Source of the DNA: Coprovicinus avistercoris
Lineage (GTDB): Bacteria; Actinomycetota; Coriobacteriia; Coriobacteriales; Atopobiaceae
Direction: 5' to 3'
NCBI GenBank assembly: GCA_018714895.1
Contig: DVMQ01000011.1
Span: 1 to 64,000, forward strand
Length of the DNA stretch: 64,000 nucleotides
The notes under the pieces are model-generated. The model did not search any database and was not told the origin of the DNA. It saw only the letters and a program-made list of their open reading frames with translations. Below are positions 60,197 to 64,000 of the stretch, one piece after another. The translations under genes and the position numbers were made by a program. Numbering within the stretch: position 1 is the stretch's first letter; each line of letters starts with the position of its first letter.

Positions 60197-60216
60197 ATAT
60201 GTCTGTTTGTTCATAT
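60197..60216. promoter_or_regulatory. ArsR/SmtB-type operator 2, before the P-type ATPase
   Basis: ATATGTCTGTTTGTTCATAT matches operator 1 (ATATGAATAATTGTTCATAT) at 16 of 20 positions, with the right half-site exact. It lies 20-39 bp upstream of the ATPase start, so the same sensor probably controls the ATPase separately. Confidence 0.75.
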
Positions 60217-60235
60217 ATTCATTCGGAGTAGTACC

Positions 60236-62152
60236 ATGAATCGGAAACTGAGAAAAAGACGCAATCGAATTATTGTTGCACTCATACTGTTTGCAGCCAT
60301 TATGGTTCTTGATAAGAGCGGTCTTCTTGCACGGCTTACCGGCAGTGCCGCTGAGCCCTACGTAGCCTTTGTCCTCTACCTCATCCCCTTTCTTATCTCT
60401 GGTTACGATGTGCTTATCAAGGCTGCACGGAATATCCGTCACGGAGAAGCCTTTGATGAAGCGTTTCTCATGACCGTGGCAACGCTCGGCGCCTTTGCAA
60501 CAATTCTCTTTCCCAATGCCGAGTCGCAGGCAGCAGAAGGCTGTGCTGTCATGCTTTTTTACCAGGTTGGTGAACTATTCCAGAGCTATGCCGTAGGCAA
60601 GAGCAGGAAATCCATTAGCGCCATGATGGATATTGCGCCCGACTATGCCAACATTGAGCACAATGGCTCTCTTGAAGAAGTTGACCCCAATGAAGTTGCC
60701 GTCGGAAGCATCATTGTTGTTAAGCCAGGAGAGCGCGTGCCTATAGACGGGATTGTCACCGAAGGCACCAGCCAGCTCGACACCGCCGCACTCACCGGAG
60801 AAAGCATTCCGCGTCATGTAGAAGCTGGTGCCGAGGTAATATCCGGTTGCATCAATATGACAGGCATCCTTCGAGTGCGCACCACGAAACCTTTTGGTGA
60901 ATCCACGGTATCTCGCATCCTTGAACTGGTCGAAAACGCCAGTGAGAAAAAAGCTCGCACAGAAAACTTCATTACGCGTTTTGCTCGAATTTATACGCCC
61001 GCCGTTGTGTTTGCTGCGCTTGCATTGGCGATTATTCCGCCGATTTTGGGCATGGGCCCCTGGGTCGACTGGCTTATGCGTGGCTTGACGTTTCTTGTTG
61101 TAAGCTGCCCCTGCGCCCTTGTCATCTCTGTGCCGTTGAGTTTTTTTGGAGGTATCGGAGGTGCTTCGCGCGTAGGTGTTTTAGTAAAGGGCTCCAACTA
61201 TCTTGAACTGCTCAGTAAAGTAGACACCGTCGTGTTTGATAAGACCGGCACCCTTACCAGCGGCACTTTTAATGTGGTTGCCGTGCATCCGGAGGCTGGC
61301 GTAGATCCAGATTACGTTCTGAGCAACGCTGCATATGCAGAGGCTTTTTCCGATCATCCCATCGCCGTGTCTATACGCGCCGCATACTCCGGCAAGATAG
61401 ACCAAGCGCGCATTCATGATGTGCGTGAAGAGTCCGGTCATGGTATTACGGCTCATGTGGACGAACATGTGGTACTGGTTGGTAATGACAAGCTCATGGC
61501 AGAGCATGGCCTCAGCTGGCATGAGTGCGATCTTATCGGCACCATCCTGCACGTAACGGTCGATGGAGTCTATGCGGGCCACATTGTTATTGCCGACGTT
61601 ATAAAAGACGACGCAGCACAAACCATTCAGGAGCTTCATAAAAGCGGGGTCAAACGTTGCATTATGCTCACTGGCGACCGCAATGACGTTGCCCAGGCTG
61701 TGGGCACGCGCTTAGGCCTTGATGAGGTACACGCACAGCTACTCCCAGAGGATAAAGTAAATGCAGTAGAAGACCTTCTCTCACATGAAGAAGAGGGAAA
61801 GAAGCTCGCTTTTGTTGGTGATGGTATTAACGATGCCCCTGTACTTATGCGCGCTGACGTGGGTATTGCCATGGGTGCAATGGGCTCAGACGCCGCCATT
61901 GAAGCAGCTGACGTTGTTTTAATGGACGATAAGCCCTCCAAAATTGCCGTTGCAATTCGGGTAGCCCGTAAAACGATGGGCATCGTATGGCAAAACATCA
62001 TCTTTGCTCTGGGTGTAAAACTTCTTATTCTGATTCTCGCAGCGCTGGGAATTGCCAACATGTGGCTGGCGGTCTTTGGCGATGTGGGTGTCGCAATGAT
62101 TGCGATTCTTAATGCCATGCGCGCTATGCATGTTGGACAACAAAAGAGGTGA
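60236..62152 (+). CDS. P1B-type heavy-metal ATPase (Zn/Cd/Pb type)
   Basis: A 638-residue efflux pump. The membrane metal motif is CPC (residues 291-293 in VVSCPCALVISVP), the phosphorylated Asp is Asp335 in VVFDKTGTLTSG, the P1B HP motif is FSDHPIAV, and the hinge is GDGINDAP. CPC with the GGIGGASRVGVLVKGSNYLE context is the ZntA/CadA-like group. There is no N-terminal HMA domain; the N-terminus is short and basic (NRKLRKRRNR). Its metal-binding domain is the separate upstream gene. Confidence 0.94.
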   Translation: MNRKLRKRRNRIIVALILFAAIMVLDKSGLLARLTGSAAEPYVAFVLYLIPFLISGYDVLIKAARNIRHGEAFDEAFLMTVATLGAFATILFPNAESQAAEGCAVMLFYQVGELFQSYAVGKSRKSISAMMDIAPDYANIEHNGSLEEVDPNEVAVGSIIVVKPGERVPIDGIVTEGTSQLDTAALTGESIPRHVEAGAEVISGCINMTGILRVRTTKPFGESTVSRILELVENASEKKARTENFITRFARIYTPAVVFAALALAIIPPILGMGPWVDWLMRGLTFLVVSCPCALVISVPLSFFGGIGGASRVGVLVKGSNYLELLSKVDTVVFDKTGTLTSGTFNVVAVHPEAGVDPDYVLSNAAYAEAFSDHPIAVSIRAAYSGKIDQARIHDVREESGHGITAHVDEHVVLVGNDKLMAEHGLSWHECDLIGTILHVTVDGVYAGHIVIADVIKDDAAQTIQELHKSGVKRCIMLTGDRNDVAQAVGTRLGLDEVHAQLLPEDKVNAVEDLLSHEEEGKKLAFVGDGINDAPVLMRADVGIAMGAMGSDAAIEAADVVLMDDKPSKIAVAIRVARKTMGIVWQNIIFALGVKLLILILAALGIANMWLAVFGDVGVAMIAILNAMRAMHVGQQKR

Positions 62153-62183
62153 GCCATCCTGAACTAAAACTAGGTTTTAACCG

Positions 62184-62225
62184 ATGAGCAGAGCAAATCG
62201 TGCAGGTGCTCTGCTCATTTTTTGC
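62184..62225 (+). terminator. Terminator after the P-type ATPase gene
   Basis: ATGAGCAGAGCA / TGCTCTGCTCAT (12 bp perfect, 11-nt loop) is followed by TTTTTTG. Strong intrinsic terminator 32 nt after the stop. Confidence 0.93.
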
Positions 62226-62338
62226 ATGTGCCGTGAAGCGAGCCGCAAGACACTTCATATCACGTTACACTTACGGACTGTATCCACAGTGACGTTCACA
62301 CATTGCGCTTAAAGCGCTCATATCAAGGGGGACATTAC

Positions 62339-62983
62339 ATGGAAGAGGCGTTTCTCGCCTTTATTAGCTCGTTTGGCTATCTTGCTGTTCTTGCACTCAT
62401 TCTGTTAGAAAATATCTTCCCGCCCATTCCGTCGGAACTAATCCTTCCTATGGCAGGTTTTCTTGTTCACGACACGTCAATGGAGTTGCCGGGAGTCATT
62501 ATTTTTGCAACCGCCGGCTCTGTGTTGGGTGCTTTCATTTTGTATGGCATCGGAAGACTGTTGTCGCGCGAGCGTTTAATGGCTTTCTTTGACACCAAGC
62601 CAATGCGTCTTTTGGGCTTTAAGGGTGATGACATTTCCAAGGCTATCGGCTGGTTCGACCGTAAAGGTCAGGCAACGGTACTCATTTGCCGTTGCATTCC
62701 TGTTGTTCGCAGTCTTATTTCTATTCCTGCTGGCACCGCAAAGATGGCCATTCCACGCTTTACGATTTACACCCTTGTTGGATCGGCTGTTTGGAATACC
62801 GTTCTTTGCTCGCTGGGTTATGCCATGGGTTCCGCTTGGCACACGGTTACAGCTCAGGCTGAATGGGTCTCTGACGTTGTAAAAATTATCATCATTGTTA
62901 TTGTGCTCGTGGCCGCCATTTGGTGGATTGTAAAGCGCATTCTCCCCAACCTTCGCCACACCGACGACCATACCGAGGACTAA
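62339..62983 (+). CDS. DedA family membrane protein
   Basis: A 214-residue integral membrane protein of the DedA/SNARE-associated family, whose members act as lipid (undecaprenyl phosphate or phospholipid) flippases in proton-linked fashion. Motifs: LENIFPPIPSELILPMAGF and PVVRSLISIPAGTAKM, with the re-entrant-loop prolines and arginine. The ATG at 62339 has AAGGGGG upstream; the open frame begins 12 codons earlier. Monocistronic. Confidence 0.93.
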   Translation: MEEAFLAFISSFGYLAVLALILLENIFPPIPSELILPMAGFLVHDTSMELPGVIIFATAGSVLGAFILYGIGRLLSRERLMAFFDTKPMRLLGFKGDDISKAIGWFDRKGQATVLICRCIPVVRSLISIPAGTAKMAIPRFTIYTLVGSAVWNTVLCSLGYAMGSAWHTVTAQAEWVSDVVKIIIIVIVLVAAIWWIVKRILPNLRHTDDHTED

Positions 62984-63029
62984 CAAACAGTTTTGTGACA
63001 AGCAGCGCCTGGCATATATTTGACAATCC

Positions 63030-63236
63030 TTAATTCTTGCAATCTGCCCCCCCATCGGAGGGGCTTTTTGCTGTGGCGCCATCATTTTGTGGCAAACGCC
63101 CGGCGCGACGCAAAGCATCTCTGAGCAAGAATTCCACCTGCCCGTTTGCACTGCGCATTTCATCTGCTGCCCAGCGCTCAATCGCTTCCCATATCACAGG
63201 GTCCACACGCAAGGGATATTGCTTTCGCCGAGCCAT
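63030..63236 (-). CDS. Small ribbon-helix-helix (Arc-like) protein
   Basis: A 68-residue protein beginning MARRKQYPLRVDPVIWEAIERWAADEMRS, with a short strand (YPLRV) and two helices that match an Arc/HicB-like ribbon-helix-helix fold. GAGGTG precedes the ATG at 63236. No toxin gene is beside it. It lies 60 nt after the SPFH gene on the same strand, so it may be co-transcribed with it. Its last codons overlap the DedA terminator. DNA binding is inferred. Confidence 0.75.
   Translation of the reverse strand: MARRKQYPLRVDPVIWEAIERWAADEMRSANGQVEFLLRDALRRAGRLPQNDGATAKSPSDGGADCKN
63046..63069 (+). terminator. Terminator after the DedA gene
   Basis: GCCCC and GGGGC arms with a CCC-ATCG-GAG centre are followed by TTTTTG. 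It lies inside the last codons of the convergent ribbon-helix-helix gene. Confidence 0.75.
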
Positions 63237-63296
63237 ACTTCACCTCATAAAGTCACGTCCGCCTCCCCATACAGGAGACGGACGCCACACCAAACA

Positions 63297-64000
63297 TTAG
63301 TGATATAACGTTCCCGTATTAATAATAGGCTGTGCTTCTGACTCTCCGCAGAGCACTACCATAAGATTGCTTGCCATAGACGCTTTGCGCTCATCGTCAA
63401 GCTCAATACGATTGCCCTTGGCCAACTCATCCACAGCCATCTCAACCATAGAAACCGCGCCTTCTACGATCTTCTTGCGGGCGGCGATAATGGCCTCAGC
63501 TTGCTGACGGCGCAGCATCGCCTGGGCGATCTCAGGTGCATACGCAAGGTGGGTAAGGCGTGCATCATCAATCGCAACACCTGCAGGAGCCAGGCGCTCC
63601 ATCAGCTCTTTCTTCAGCGCCTCAGACACCTCTTCGATATTTGAGCGCAAAGTAATTGACGAGGACGACTCAGATGAATCCTCTGCATGGTCATATGCAT
63701 AGGCACTGGCAACATGGCGAAGAGCCGTTTCTGCCTGCGTTGCTACAAAGCGCTCGTAATTATCCACATCGAAGAGTGCGCGAGCGGTGTCTGCCACATG
63801 CCAGACTACGACGTTTGCAATCTCGATAGGATTGCCCATCTTGTCGTTGACTTTGAGGATGTCGCCGTTAAGGGTACGAGCACGAACGCTTATCTTTGTG
63901 GAAAGGTTCTTTGAGGCAGTTACTTTGAGCATTTGACGAGCAATGGAGGCTGCATTGCCCCCGCCCATATCTTCTGCAGCAGCGTCTGCATCGGCGTTAT
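63297..64000 (-). CDS. SPFH (Band 7) domain protein, partial at the window edge
   Basis: The reading frame is open through the right end of the window, so the N-terminal part (expected membrane anchor and start of the SPFH domain) is missing. The visible 234 residues hold the SPFH core (TASKNLSTKISVRARTLNGD ... IANVVVWHVADTARALFDVDNYERFV) and the coiled C-terminal part (GVAIDDARLTHLAYAPEIAQAMLRRQQAEAIIAARKKIVEGAV). These proteins form large membrane-associated rings or microdomain scaffolds. An Ala/Asp- and Gly-rich segment near the edge (NADADAAAEDMGGG) looks like a surface insertion. It is followed by a ribbon-helix-helix gene. Confidence 0.85.
   Translation of the reverse strand, partial: NADADAAAEDMGGGNAASIARQMLKVTASKNLSTKISVRARTLNGDILKVNDKMGNPIEIANVVVWHVADTARALFDVDNYERFVATQAETALRHVASAYAYDHAEDSSESSSSITLRSNIEEVSEALKKELMERLAPAGVAIDDARLTHLAYAPEIAQAMLRRQQAEAIIAARKKIVEGAVSMVEMAVDELAKGNRIELDDERKASMASNLMVVLCGESEAQPIINTGTLYH

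Noticed and set aside
63030..63236. HicAB or other toxin-antitoxin module
   Set aside because: The small protein resembles an antitoxin-type DNA binder, but no toxin-sized neighbour frame with family features is present in the window.

Overview
The window looks like a contiguous piece of the chromosome of a mid-GC actinobacterium, most probably a member of the Coriobacteriia (Atopobium/Lancefieldella/Olsenella-like). Evidence: base composition is near 50 % GC by eye; the housekeeping order rplM-rpsI-glmM-glmS-acpS-nnr-alr-(udg)-tsaE ... tsaB/rimI/tsaD ... groES-groEL ... guaA is the classical actinobacterial order; and sugar uptake relies on PTS systems. The species is inferred, not proven. 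I found no rRNA, tRNA, CRISPR array, insertion sequence, integrase or phage gene. Genes are packed tightly, with many 1-nt (TAATG) and 4-nt (ATGA/GTGA) stop-start overlaps, and most intergenic gaps contain recognisable hairpin terminators.

Region 1 (1-16.8 kb), mostly minus strand: guaA; a divergent LytR-CpsA-Psr cell-wall ligase; ychF; a small cluster of a polyferredoxin-like 4Fe-4S protein and two membrane proteins (DUF2752, DUF4234); groES-groEL; nadE coupled to a YtcJ-like amidohydrolase; and a polar amino-acid ABC importer whose binding-protein gene is followed by an internal terminator. Region 2 (16.8-30 kb), minus strand: the essential block, including a single 826-residue TsaB-RimI-TsaD fusion for t6A tRNA modification, TsaE, a DUF3783 protein, a reverse rubrerythrin and its Fur/PerR-type neighbour, a family 4 uracil-DNA glycosylase, Alr, Nnr, AcpS, GlmS, GlmM, S9 and L13. 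Region 3 (30-33.5 kb): thiol/redox genes (C_GCAxxG protein, CoA-disulfide reductase with rhodanese domain) and a patatin-like lipase.

Region 4 (33.5-41.6 kb) is a carbohydrate island: an ascorbate-family PTS (EIIA, EIIC, EIIB), a split transketolase, deoC, a fructose-6-phosphate-aldolase-like gene and two paralogous DeoR-family regulators. The two divergent control regions share the same operator-like motif with a 20-bp period, so the two transcription units appear to form one regulon whose substrate I cannot name. Region 5 (41.6-49.3 kb): threonine deaminase, an orphan ABC ATPase, and the ilvD-ilvB-ilvN-ilvC operon. The ilvD leader has a T-box-like Stem I and ends in a helix that buries the ribosome-binding site.

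Region 6 (49.4-54 kb): a complete mannose-family PTS (EIIA-EIIB-EIIC-EIID) followed by a small membrane protein, a Cof-type phosphatase and a MarR regulator. Region 7 (54-64 kb): a MarR-controlled heterodimeric multidrug-type ABC exporter; an ArsR/SmtB-type metal sensor with a free HMA metal-binding protein and a P1B-type ATPase, with two matching operators; a DedA membrane protein; and a ribbon-helix-helix protein next to an SPFH-domain protein cut by the window edge.
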